The notes under the pieces were generated by a model. It did no database searches and was not told where the DNA came from. It saw only the letters and a list, made by a program, of their open reading frames with translations. From positions 69,816,714 through 69,880,713 of the forward strand of contig OX328099.1 in NCBI GenBank assembly GCA_946811185.2: 64,000 nucleotides of DNA, given 5' to 3'. Both the position numbers and the translations under genes were made by a program. Positions 47,301-55,501 of the stretch are shown in pieces. The DNA comes from Hippopus hippopus. Taxonomy: Eukaryota; Mollusca; Bivalvia; Cardiida; Cardiidae. The first letter of the stretch is position 1, and the number at the start of each line of letters is the position of its first letter.

Positions 47301-49147
47301 GAATTTTTAAATAGTATTTTTTTTCTAGGCCAAAAATGCCTACAAATACTGGGAGGTGAGAGAAAACACTGAAATGATTGTAGACGCCATCGTTGACTGG
47401 ATCAAGGAAGAAACTGATGCCGAGATCTCCGATCTTAAAGCTACCCTTCTAAGCCTGAAAAAATCTACAGTCACTGTTTATGATCCTAAAAATGGAGAAA
47501 TTCAAGTTGAACTTCACCTACCATTCCCAATACAATCGCTTCAAACTCTGCCTGTCGTTGATGTAACACCATTCTTAACAAAATTCAAGAGTTACAGACC
47601 ACCTATGCCATCATTGTCACTACCGTCTGCTGACGTCTCTTCCTGGATACCACCATTTGATGGTAAGGACAGACAAATTAGTTAACTAATTAGACATATT
47701 ACAATTCTAACGACTTTTGATAGTCGTAAATCCGAACAACGGCATATTCAATTCTCATGCTGATAATTACGAAAATCTGATAGTGATCCTTGCGTTACAA
47801 AATAAGAAAGTAAAAGCTAAAAATTAGAAGACCAGTGAGACAAGTTCTACCCTAAGATGGCACGAAAACATAAAATAAGCATGAAATACAACACGCAGGG
47901 GAATGCGTTCTACGCTATCGGTAAAATCACATCCGGTTAGGCATAAACAAGATCAACAAAGAGAAATTAACTTCTTCTTCAAGTTGATTGTGGTCTTCTC
48001 TTTACAGGCCATGCAACAATTCAGGGAGATAGAATCACAACATTTGACGGATTGACCTATGACCTCACGAAGCAATGTACATTTATCTTAGCACGTGACT
48101 TTGTCGATGGCAACTTTTCAGCTATTCTCCATAATGAGGGAAGTAAAAAGAGTGTGATAATTTTGACAAGAGGAATGTCCGTTGAAATCAAATCTAATGG
48201 CACAGTAAGTTTCATTTGCAAGAGTACGAGTAAACAATTGTTGTTAGCAATTTGGCCCACTGTTCGACATTAAAGATCTGGCATTCCCTTAATACATGTA
48301 TATAAACAGTGTAGAGGGATTTTCAGTATTTTGAATCCCATATTTCCTCAATGGACAAAAATCTGTTTATACGTTCACTCTTTCTTTCTTTCTTTCTTTC
48401 TTTGTTTCTTCCTTTCTTTGTTTTTATCTTTCTTTGTTTGTTTCTTTCTTTCTGCACCTGCCTGACGTTTTTTCCTATCTTGTTCTTAAGTTTCGCCCTC
48501 TATCTTTCTTATTTCAATTCAGTATCCTGTTATAGAAATTTTTAATTAAACTGAAGAAATTGATGTTGGAAGTCACTGACTTCATTTGGCATGAAAGGAG
48601 AATTTTATAAAGAGAAATAAGATGAAAATATTGCGGGAAAAAGACCCATCCTTTTTCTCTTCGGCGTTTGAGGAGCGGGTTGGTTGGAAGAGAACATTCC
48701 TTTATCCCCTACTCCTTGATATATCACTTTTGTTTTTCTTTTCAAACTCTCAACCTACGCCAACTCACCTTGTACTTAACCAACCTACGCCCATTTGTTG
48801 CGATATCATTAACTAAAAACTAAAGTTTTTTTTCTACTACTTCGTTTCAGGTACTTGTTAACGGCGTTCCAAGCAGATCTCAAGAAATCGATGGAATGAA
48901 CATCCAAACTGATGGAGCAGGACACGTGACTGTAGATGGTGCTGGTAACTTTGAGGTCACCTACAACAAGGATTATGATCTCTATAGTTTCAAAATGAAT
49001 GGCTGGTACTACGGTAAAGTTGGGGGTCTCTTCGGTACCTACGACAATGAACCAAGCAATGACCTTATGACGTCATACGGTAAACAGATCAGCAAATCCG
49101 ATAGATTCGCATCCACCTGGGATATTGGAACTGCCCGCTGTCGTTAA
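22756..49147 (+). CDS. Large lipid transfer protein, apolipophorin/ApoB-like (30 exons, 5,211 aa)
   Basis: Secreted lipid-carrier scaffold of the vitellogenin / apolipophorin / ApoB / MTP superfamily, expected to assemble lipoprotein particles in the ER and circulate in haemolymph. Exons: 22756-22807, 23331-23381, 24064-24224, 24694-24933, 25224-25376, 25504-25702, 26007-26259, 27007-27172, 27307-27483, 27648-27797, 28148-28726, 28866-29209, 29507-29689, 29940-30201, 30498-30645, 30936-31193, 31414-31671, 31816-32056, 32603-32819, 33666-43124, 43456-43794, 43967-44132, 44834-45018, 45213-45436, 46044-46128, 46392-46461, 46931-47118, 47329-47662, 48008-48204, 48851-49147. All introns are GT-AG, phases match throughout, and the total is 15,636 nt with stop. 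Seen: signal peptide, N-terminal lipid-transport domain, giant beta repeat exon, C-terminal VWD. The VWD and the lack of a polyserine phosvitin region favour apolipophorin over vitellogenin. Exon joins are inferred by eye and lack transcript support. Confidence 0.93.
23391..23421 (+). repeat. (CT)n microsatellite in intron 2
   Basis: CT dinucleotides starting about ten bases after the exon 2 donor, followed by A runs and (AAT)n at 23522-23540. Confidence 0.9.
24064..28726 (+). CDS. Lipid transfer protein exons 3-11: vitellogenin/lipovitellin N-terminal (LPD_N) module
   Basis: Residues about 35-727. The start (NQFNYEPGTTYEYKY) matches the beta-barrel entry of the LPD_N family, the fold shared by lipovitellin, MTP, ApoB and apolipophorin. 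Exons 7-11 (about 286-600) are helix-rich, with features of the superhelical HEAT-like arch (repeated short helices such as ALRAIGNAGFG and AIEAFQRIPC). The segment VGSYIWSHLTNLMETSDPHK in exon 11 is a hallmark of this family at the arch/beta-sheet junction. Cysteines in exons 3-6 are placed as expected for the barrel disulfides. Exon 11 is 579 nt. The module is the lipid-loading funnel that starts particle assembly. Confidence 0.9.
24337..24475 (-). mobile_element. SINE fragment in intron 3 of the lipid transfer gene
   Basis: TTTTACGCCGCTTTCAACAT followed by CACGGCGACAGCTCAACTAT is the reversed tail and body of the SINE type at 15886. The head is missing. It is one of only two clear mobile elements inside the gene. 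Confidence 0.75.
28866..32819 (+). CDS. Lipid transfer protein exons 12-19: middle beta-sheet region (DUF1943-like)
   Basis: Residues about 728-1364. The segment is rich in alternating hydrophobic/polar strands with little helix, as in the beta-sheets that line the lipid cavity of lipovitellin (DUF1943 and the following open beta-sheet). Cysteines occur only in exons 12 and 14. Exon 18 contains an RRNR sequence at residues 1220-1223, a minimal furin-type site; insect apolipophorin precursors are cut by furin, though nearer the N-terminus. Exon 18 ends in phase 2 and is followed by a tandemly repeated copy of its own donor site (see the repeat at 32050). Confidence 0.85.
32050..32440 (+). repeat. 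Tandem repeat of the exon 18 / intron 18 junction, ~104-bp unit, 4 copies
   Basis: The sequence around the donor (TTTCCTTGTAAGT, then a conserved body with GAAACGATACTTGAGAGTT-like text) recurs with starts near 32057, 32161, 32263 and 32369. Copies 3 and 4 keep a perfect GTAAGT; in copy 2 it has decayed to GAAGGT. Use of a downstream donor would read TTG TAA and stop at once, so only the first donor gives a full protein. Confidence 0.85.
33666..43124 (+). CDS. Lipid transfer protein exon 20: giant 9,459-bp exon of ~54-residue beta repeats
   Basis: Residues 1365-4517, 3,153 codons without a stop, phase 0 at both ends. About 45-50 diverged tandem units are recognisable. Each starts with a [KRE]TPF..[YF] motif, followed about 16-20 residues later by H.G and then NF or KF, then two further strands; four consecutive units measured by hand are 54, 54, 52 and 54 residues. 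The alternation of hydrophobic and polar residues predicts amphipathic beta strands, the lipid-belt architecture of ApoB. Only a handful of cysteines occur. Long minus-strand open frames inside it are shadows. Repeat drift is high: no unit pair is near-identical, so the array looks old. Confidence 0.93.
43456..47662 (+). CDS. Lipid transfer protein exons 21-28: C-terminal beta then helical region
   Basis: Residues about 4518-5048. Exons 21-23 continue beta-type sequence. Exons 24-28 change character to charged, helix-forming sequence (for example KKRLSTFVHFASNDINYEML and the segments in exons 25-27), as in the helical stretch before the VWD of apolipophorins. Exon 28 ends in a proline-rich linker (YRPPMPSLSLP). 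Exons 25 and 26 are very short (85 and 70 nt). Intron 22 holds a tRNA-derived SINE. Confidence 0.85.
44341..44563 (+). mobile_element. tRNA-derived SINE in intron 22 of the lipid transfer gene
   Basis: tRNA-like head (GTGATGTAAGGGTAGAGCGT as box A, GATTCGAACCCCG as box B), body with GGTCAACCTTCGGGAACTGC, and an A-rich tail. It differs from the other SINEs in the window. No convincing target duplication. Confidence 0.7.
48008..49147 (+). CDS. Lipid transfer protein exons 29-30: von Willebrand factor type D domain and stop
   Basis: Residues about 5048-5211. It opens with GDRITTFDGLTYDL, the start signature of VWD domains, continues through KQCTFILARDF, and exon 30 carries GKVGGLFGTYDNEPSNDLM. 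The usual GLCG motif reads GLFG, so that cysteine is lost, as in apolipophorin-type VWD domains. The protein ends ...STWDIGTARCR. Only two cysteines are visible in the domain, far fewer than in mucin or VWF type D domains, so disulfide-linked multimerisation is unlikely. Confidence 0.92.
48376..48452 (+). repeat. (TTTC)n tract in intron 29
   Basis: CTTTCTTTCTTTC repeats with TTTGTTTC interruptions. Confidence 0.9.
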
Positions 49148-49215
49148 GAAGTGTCTAAGTGACTAACGAACTGTCATCACTCGGAAATGACACGTTAAAC
49201 TGACAAGCAATTTTG

Positions 49216-49233
49216 ATTAAATTTGTGATTAAA
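49216..49233 (+). terminator. Probable polyadenylation signals (ATTAAA x2)
   Basis: Two ATTAAA hexamers at 49216 and 49228 lie 69 and 81 bases after the stop codon. No AATAAA is seen in the next few hundred bases. ATTAAA is the commonest variant signal. Confidence 0.35.
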
Positions 49234-49590
49234 ATTTGTGATTATTTCTCAAAAATCATTTTAAAACGGGGTTCTGTCTATGTACGAGTAAAAAATGGCC
49301 TCTTGATATTTGTAGACTGACATTAAGTGAAGATTTAGATGATAACTTGACTCAAAACATATTTGAATCTGAATTAGGATTTTGTCAATTTATATAAATG
49401 ACAAAACAAGGATATTCATGGACTCTATCTTGCCATGCCTTGGATAACATAAGATCCTTTTGTAGGCCATGCAGATGAAACATCAAACAGCACAGAACGT
49501 GTTTTATGATATTCACAGACACTGTTCGCAAATTTGAAAGGTACATTTGGCCAAAAAAAAAAACGTTGAAAATTTCAATACTTTGATCTT

Positions 49591-49812
49591 TACCCTTAAG
49601 CTGTTAAATAAGTGAAAAAGAATTAATAATAATAACTTTCAAGCTGATAGTCAAAAGCCAAACTTTGCCATTTTAAAGGTATGATTTTGGAGAAAAATAT
49701 CTACTCACTGGACAGTGTAGATCAAAGATTAGACTGTACGTTATGTTCAGTCTGATCTTGATCTACATTGTCCGCAAGAAGGTCCTTGTGTCGCGCTTAG
49801 CAGCCTAAGTGT
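49591..49812. mobile_element. Hairpin family 2, intact core
   Basis: ACCCTTAAGCTGTTAAATAA to TTAGCAGCCTAAGTG. Core at 49718-49770. It is the first hairpin element after the lipid transfer gene. Confidence 0.82.
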
Positions 49813-50081
49813 AGATATCAAATCTTGTGGTTCATTTATTCGGTACTTTCATGGTTCAAATTTACTAGGTATCTGTCAAAACACTACTATATCTTGACGG
49901 TTGTTAAGAATTAATGAAACCAATAAAAAAAATCATAGCATCATTTTTCTTTATTATTATTATTTATTTATTTCATTTTTATTTTCGTTGTCAATTGGTG
50001 TGTGACGGAATGCAGGAGCGAATGCTCATAAAGTCCTTGGTTGTTGTGTCATGACATCAACCTAATTTACTAATTAATTAA

Positions 50082-50295
50082 TCGTTTACCAAACAACCCC
50101 AAGGTTTAACGACTTTTAAATAGATGGCTTTGGAAAACATTTTGGAAAAGGAGAACTTGCTTCTAACCAGCATTTATCCTTTTTCTGTCCTTTCAATGGC
50201 GTAAAGTCCATCATTTAGACCACATTTCATTTGTTGTCTGCAAATGTTTACAAGTTTGATAGGTCTGAAATCTTCTAGTTTGGTAGTGTTAAAGC
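50082..50295. mobile_element. Hairpin family 1, diverged copy
   Basis: TTTACCAAACAACCCCAAGG, core GGAAAAGGAGAACTTGCTTC / AACCAGCATTTATCCTTTTT, ending near TTTGGTAGTGTTAA. Confidence 0.75.
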
Positions 50296-50505
50296 TAAAG
50301 TTCAATCGTGTTAAACGCCGCTTTTAACTTTATTTAACTCATTTCACGGTGACAGCTCACTGTTTCATGTGTTTCATAGGTAATACCTCTATACTAATTG
50401 GGGCATTGAGATAGCTTGCCAAAGAAGACTCCGGAGGAATCACAGTGCCTCGGTGTGGATCGAACCCAGGAAATCTGGAATACTAATACGTCAACCGATA
50501 TTCAT
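50296..50505 (-). mobile_element. tRNA-derived SINE (minus strand), degraded head
   Basis: TTAAACGCCGCTTTTAACTT then CACGGTGACAGCTCA is the reversed tail and body. GTGTGGATCGAACCC near 50452 is the reversed box B region. It directly abuts the hairpin element ending near 50295. Confidence 0.75.
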
Positions 50506-50518
50506 GCACACTGTTTTT

Positions 50519-50776
50519 TATGAGCCATGCCGTGTGAAAAGGGGATTAATGCATCTGCAATAGACTATTGACACATGTCAGCCTGCGCAGTCCGTGCGGA
50601 CTGACCTGAGCCGAAATTATTTGCTATTAGTAAATATTCTGCATACCAAATGATGAGTTTACGTCATGATTCAGTCGGTTGTTAGATAAGATTGATTTCA
50701 TGGATGCATTATTATGTGATGACTTGCTCAGTATCATGTATCAGAGATGCATTAAACCCCCTTTGCCACAGCGCCA
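50519..50776. mobile_element. Hairpin family 3, complete
   Basis: TATGAGCCATGCCGTGTGAA to CCACAGCGCCACTAGT. Centre CAGCCTGCGCAGTCCGTGCG. Confidence 0.8.
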
Positions 50777-50785
50777 CTAGTATAT

Positions 50786-51046
50786 GGCCTGCAACACGCG
50801 AAAAGGGGCATTCGGACATTTGCGTAAAGTGTCGTCTCGGATCAGCCTGCGCAGTCCGCGCAGGCTAATCCGAGACGGCACTTTACGACTACATTAGATT
50901 TTGTCTAACAGTAGACTTGCGTGAAACAGAAAATTACATAAAAACGGAAAGTGTCGTTTGGGATTAGCCTGCGCGGACTGCACAGGCTGATCCGAGACGA
51001 CACTTTACGCAAATGTCCGAATGTCCCTTTTCGCGTGTTGCAGGCC
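50786..51046. mobile_element. Hairpin family 4, 261 bp, termini GGCCTGCAACACGCG
   Basis: Perfect terminal inverted repeats GGCCTGCAACACGCGAAAAG / CTTTTCGCGTGTTGCAGGCC. Two internal GC hairpins (CAGCCTGCGCAGTCCGCGCA at 50843 and a diverged partner at 50971) give two stem-loops within one long stem. Confidence 0.87.
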
Positions 51047-51164
51047 AATTATAACAAATTTATAGCTGGGGCAATTGCCTAAGTCAGAATATGTTTTAGT
51101 CAATATCAAAGGAAACTTTTAGGCTCTTTAATAATAACAAAATACATGATTTCAATCTGCTAAA

Positions 51165-51262
51165 TGTGACTGATGCGACTATTCCGAAAAAGTAGATCAA
51201 AATTAGACAGCACAAAACGTGCAGTCTGATCTTGGATTTACACTGTCTAATCCGGTAAAGTT
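51165..51262. mobile_element. Hairpin family 2, core fragment
   Basis: GTAGATCAAAATTAGACAGC / GTGCAGTCTGATCTTGGAT; outer arms absent. Confidence 0.7.
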
Positions 51263-51327
51263 TTCCATGCGAAAGAAACTTAAAATCTTATCTTTTTTGT
51301 TTCGGATTTAATGTAAATATTTAGTAA

Positions 51328-51588
51328 TGTGACCTGTCACGCAAAAAGGGACCATCTAGGAACTGCGACAAGTGTCGACCCTGGTCAGACTGCGCGGATT
51401 GTACAGGCTGACCTGGGTTGACACTTTTCGCTTTTGTGATATTTTCTGTATCAAAAGTGGTCATTCTACCTTACTATACAATCATTTTTGAACTATCAAC
51501 TTAAATTGACCTGCACCATCTTTGATCTGTTTTTATCTAAGTGATGTACGGAATTCCCTGATTATCCCTTTTCGCGTGACGGGTCACA
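51328..51588. mobile_element. Hairpin family 5, 261 bp, termini TGTGACCYGTCACGC
   Basis: Termini TGTGACCTGTCACGCAAAAA and TTTTCGCGTGACGGGTCACA. One off-centre hairpin (CAGACTGCGCGGATTGTACA). The same length as the copy at 54981, and closely similar to it. Confidence 0.87.
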
Positions 51589-51639
51589 GTTAATTTATCA
51601 TGGAGTTAAAAAGTTAGAATGTCAAAAAGGCATGTGATG

Positions 51640-51912
51640 AATGAGCCTTGCCCTGACAAAAAGGGGTTTAATGCATCTTCGAGAAGCATTATAACAAGCA
51701 AATCATCATAATTATAATTATGGATCCATAACATCCATTTAGTCTAACAACCGACTGAGTCATTAGGTAGACTGGTTCTTTGACATGCAGAAAATTGACC
51801 AATAGCAAAATCTTTCGACTCACTTCAACCTGCGCGAACTGCGCGGGCTGACCTGGGTCGATACTTTTTTTTCAGATACATTTAACCCCCTTTTTTACAG
51901 AACATGACTCAT
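51640..51912. mobile_element. Hairpin family 3, complete
   Basis: AATGAGCCTTGCCCTGACAA to AGAACATGACTCAT. Centre AACCTGCGCGAACTGCGCGG. Confidence 0.82.
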
Positions 51913-52029
51913 GTTTATTGTGGTCGAAGTGCACAAATGCGTTTTGTTTGCGTCATTAATTCTTGGGTCACCGAATAAACCATTATTGAGTTTAGGAATA
52001 ATACTCATATAATTGCGATATCAATGTTG

Positions 52030-52262
52030 CTGTCGCCCAGGAAGTTTCATCAAATTAGGCACAGTTTTGTGCAGTCTGATCTTGAATTATGCTGACAGCA
52101 AATTCAATTTTAACTGTAAAATGTGTTTTGAGGATCAAAAGTTGTTAACCCTTAGATGGTTTTGACAGACAAAACATGACGATTTTTTTTAAACAGGGAA
52201 TATGAAGATCAGATTGAATGTAATGTGCAATCTGATCTTTAGTCAACACTGTTCGCTATTCT
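52030..52262. mobile_element. Two hairpin family 2 remnants
   Basis: One half core is at 52066-52090 (TTTTGTGCAGTCTGATCTTG). A diverged full core is at 52205-52240 (AGATCAGATTGAATGTAATG / TGCAATCTGATCTT). Confidence 0.65.
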
Positions 52263-52349
52263 GTGAAATGTTAAAGTAAAAATGTCCTTCCATTTGCAAT
52301 ATTTCTAACTTTCCTTGCTGAAAAAGCTCATTTAATTTAATAACCGTTC

Positions 52350-52575
52350 TAAGTCTTTTACCACATAATCCCGAGTTTTGACGACACTAAAAGAAAAGGA
52401 TTTTGAAAATGTTGGAAAAGGAAAAATGTTGTTTACAAGCATTTTCTCCTTTTCCCACAGTGTTTTCTACCTTATCATAGACAGAAATCATCATTTGAGC
52501 TTCGCTTGATTTGTCGTCTGCAAATTCTTTCAATTTAGTCTATATCAAAATTGTGTCGTTTGGTAAAGAGTAAAA
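52350..52575. mobile_element. Hairpin family 1, diverged copy
   Basis: AAGTCTTTTACCACATAATC to TCGTTTGGTAAAGAGTAA. Core GGAAAAGGAAAAATGTTGTT / AAGCATTTTCTCCTTTTCCC. Confidence 0.78.
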
Positions 52576-52584
52576 TAACTCTGT

Positions 52585-52805
52585 CGGAGCCATGGCTCTC
52601 CAATTTCTTTCGGAGGACTGATGATAGTCATTGCGACAGGATTCATTCCTCTCTCACCAGTGACCATTGTTTCGGTGATTGTTATGAAGGAAAGCAGCTA
52701 GTGACTTGGAAAGAATATTGTGTGGAGTACTGGTAACAGAAACTCAAGGAAAGCATGGATAGGTGCACTGGCCTTCGCAACTGAAATAAAAACCATAAAA
52801 TCAAT
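52585..52805 (+). mobile_element. tRNA-derived SINE remnant fused to the LINE 5' end
   Basis: It shares the central SINE domain (TTTCTTTCGGAGGACTGATG, GACAGGATTCATTCCTCTC) with the copies at 5600, 19564 and 22251. The head is missing, the GTTGAAAACGGCGTTAAAC block is deleted, and the CAATCAATCA tail is kept. Confidence 0.75.
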
Positions 52806-52827
52806 CAATCAGTCAACTTTCAGTGCC

Positions 52828-53982
52828 AAAGATAAAAAACTTGATCTCTTTTGGCGGCTAAAAATGGGTCATGCTCTGTTAAAAGGTTATGTAAATAAGA
52901 CTAAAACTATGGTATTTAGAAAAAGAGGGGGGCTTAAAAATAACGAGAGATGGACATTTAATGGACAATTTCTGGAATCAGTTGATAATTTTAACTATCT
53001 AGGTACAGTTTTCAGTTATACAGGGACTTTTAATTTAAACCAAGAATATATATCAGGTAAAGCCTTGAAAGCGCTAAATGTATTATTGAATAACTGCCTT
53101 AAATATAAACTTAAGACAAGTATTTTGTGTCAGTTATTTGATGCATTCGTCGGGTCTATCCTAAATTACTCGAGCGAAACGTGGGGATTCAGTAAGTCTA
53201 AAGCTATCGAACGAATACATCTTAAGTTTTGTAAACGTATTTTACAAGTACGAACAAGTACGAGTACGATGGCTGTCTATGGAGAGCTCGGTCGATTTCC
53301 GATGTATATACTACGATATCATAAGATTATTAAGTATTGGTTCAAAGTGCTGCAAACAGAAAATATTATATTGAAAAGTGTTTATTTACAGTCACTACAT
53401 GATGTTAAATGTGGTAAGAAAAATTGGGTTTTTAACGTTAAAAGTATTTTAGATATTTATGGTTTTTCGGATGTTTTTAATAATCCCGCTTCTTATAACC
53501 CAGTACTTATTTTGAGCCTTTTGAAGGAGAAAATGGTAGATTGCTTCAAGCAAGAATGGTTTTCAAATATCAGGGACAGTAGCTCTTTAATACTATACAA
53601 AAATATAAAATCTTCTCTTTGTTTCGAAGAGTATTTAAACATTTTGCCTATTTCACTTCGCTCCCACCTTTGTCGACTTAGAATCTCAGCACACTCTCTT
53701 CGGATTCAAACAGGCAGATTTTCTAGTAACAGAACACCGCGAAATGAAAGAGTGTGTTTATTGTGCAATATGAACGAGGTAGAGGACGAATTTCATTTTA
53801 TGTTTATATGTCCAAAGTATAGTATTTTACGCAGGCAGTACATAGATGGTTTCTATTTTAGAAGTCCAAGTATGTATAAGTTGGTTGAACTTTTCAACAA
53901 ACAAGAAAAAAGAACAATTTCAAATGTAGCACAATATATCGAATCTGCATTATCAGTGCGATTTCATTTTCTGTACAACTAA
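52828..53982 (+). pseudogene. LINE ORF2 C-terminal fragment (RT thumb to zinc-knuckle)
   Basis: An open frame of about 385 codons without its endonuclease and catalytic RT parts. It contains NKTKTMVFRKRGG and NFNYLGTVF, the conserved end of the RT domain in non-LTR elements. The downstream segment LFDAFVGSILNYSSETWGF is the common post-RT motif, and CLLCNMNEVEDEFHFMFIC is the cysteine/histidine knuckle near the end of ORF2. There are no stops or frameshifts, so insertion is fairly recent, but it cannot encode a working enzyme. The open frame extends upstream into fused SINE sequence (to about 52720), which is not part of the ORF2. Confidence 0.88.
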
Positions 53983-54123
53983 TGGTTATATCATCATTGT
54001 GTTAGTATAATATAAGCTTTTTATAAACATATTAATCATCATCTTTTACAAATTGAGTGAAACTCCTTTCGTATGTCATCCTCACTTATAAGCAGTTTTT
54101 TTTTTTTTGTTTTTTTGTTTTTT

Positions 54124-54221
54124 CGGGGGGGGGGGGAGGGGTAGAGAGAAAGAGAGAGAGAGAGAGAGTGAAGTAGAGAAATTGTGTGATAGAGAGAGAG
54201 AGAGGGAAGGAGAGAGAGAGG
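54124..54221 (+). repeat. Poly-G and (GA)n tract in the LINE 3' UTR
   Basis: G run then GAGAGA repeats, within the retrotransposon tail region. Confidence 0.85.
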
Positions 54222-54329
54222 CCTTGACAAATGCTTTGTTATATGAATCATGCAATATTTGACTATGTACACTTGTGCTTGTCCAATAAAATATATGTTC
54301 TGTTCTGTTCTGTTCTGTTAAAAGGGAGT

Positions 54330-54558
54330 TTAACTGTTTACCAAACGACAAAATTTTAGACCTGTCCAAATTGAAAGCATTTGCAGACGACACAATAAAC
54401 GTGACTCAAAAATTGAAACTTGACTTTAGGAGAGTAGAAAACATTGTGGGAAAAGTAGAAAATGCTGGTTACCAGCATTTTCTCCTTTTCCCATAATGTT
54501 TTCAGACGGCTTCTTCCTCTGGGTCGTTAAAACCAGGGATTATTTGGTAAAGGGTTAA
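54330..54558. mobile_element. Hairpin family 1, well preserved
   Basis: Core GGAAAAGTAGAAAATGCTGG / TTACCAGCATTTTCTCCTTT. Begins 12 bases after the LINE tail. Confidence 0.83.
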
Positions 54559-54710
54559 TGTATCTGCAAAAAAGTATCGACACATGTCAGTCTGCGCAGT
54601 CCGCACAGGCTAACAAGGACCGATACTTCTGTTATTTGTAAATTTTCTGCATATCAGTGGACCATTCTACCCTATGATTCAGCGGTTGTATGATAAGATG
54701 GATTTTATGT
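54556..54710. mobile_element. Hairpin family 3, partial
   Basis: GTATCGACACATGTCAGTCT with centre TGCGCAGTCCGCACAGG; the right end is lost at a hairpin family 1 fragment (54710-54790). Confidence 0.7.
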
Positions 54711-54794
54711 TTTCTACCTTATCATACACAGGAATCATCATTTGAGATTCACTTAATTTGGTCTAGTCCAAAATTTTGTCGACTAGTAAGAGTA

Positions 54795-55285
54795 AGGTTC
54801 CATCAGAGCTGTAATTAGCGAATATCATGCACCTACAAAAAATATCGATACATGTCAGTCCGCGCAGTCCGCACAGGTTGACAAGGATGGAAACTTTTTG
54901 TTATTTGTAAATTTTCTGCATTCTACCCTATGATTCAGCCGGTTGTATTATAAAATGGTATTTAAGGATCCATAATAATATGTGACCCGTCACGCAAAAA
55001 GGGACCATCTGGGAACTGCGAAAAGTGTCAACCCTGGTCAGACTGCGCGAATTGCGCAGGCTGACCAGGGTTGACACTTTTCGCTTTTATGATATTTTCT
55101 GTATGAAAAGTGGTCATTCTACCTTGTTATACAATCATTTTTGAACTATCAACTTAAATTGACCTGCACTATCTTTGGTCTGTTTTCATCTAATTGATGT
55201 ACGGAATTCCCAGAATGTCCCTTTTCGCGTGACGGGTCACATATGATTTGACTTGGTATAGTGCATAACGGGGATGCATTAAACC
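54795..55285. mobile_element. Hairpin family 3 interrupted by a family 5 element
   Basis: Left part from CATCAGAGCTGTAATTAGCG to GGATCCATAATAATA. The family 5 copy 54981-55241 is inserted. The right part resumes TATGATTTGACTTGGTATAG to GATGCATTAAACCC. Confidence 0.8.
54981..55241. mobile_element. Hairpin family 5, 261 bp, inserted in a family 3 copy
   Basis: Termini TGTGACCCGTCACGC and GCGTGACGGGTCACA. TA on both sides (54979-54980, 55242-55243) fits a TA target duplication. Confidence 0.88.
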
Positions 55286-55344
55286 CAGAACGCTTCTCAT
55301 GTACGCATTACTAAAAGTCGGAAAAAATTGACTAAAAAAGTTGT

Positions 55345-55500
55345 GTTTTTTTATAGTCTGGTCTTAATCTATGCCGCCCGCAAAACCCCTGTTTTCGCCT
55401 ATAGCGCTGAAAGGTTTACAGGTTGGTACATAACACAGCATAGATAAAAGATCAGACTGCTCGTTTGTACACTCTGATCTTGATTTACACTGGTAGAAAA
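55345..55500. mobile_element. Two hairpin family 2 remnants
   Basis: TATAGTCTGGTCTTAATCTA at 55354 and AGATCAGACTGCTCGTTTGT / ACACTCTGATCTTGATTTAC at 55449-55490. Confidence 0.65.
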
Positions 55501-55501
55501 A

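Larger units (their letters stand above)
52806..54318 (+). mobile_element. 5'-truncated non-LTR retrotransposon (LINE)
   Basis: The element contains the 3' part of a reverse-transcriptase ORF, then about 300 bases of 3' UTR with a T run, a G run at 54124-54139, GA repeats at 54141-54220 and AATAAA at 54285-54290, and ends in the pentamer array (GTTCT)n at 54297-54318. Short tandem 3' tails are usual for LINEs of the CR1/L2/jockey side of the tree. The 5' boundary abuts a SINE remnant. The clade is uncertain. Confidence 0.85.

Noticed and set aside
22756..49147. Calling the gene vitellogenin
   Set aside because: No serine-rich phosvitin region; the giant beta repeat and the VWD without GLCG fit apolipophorin/ApoB-type carriers better.
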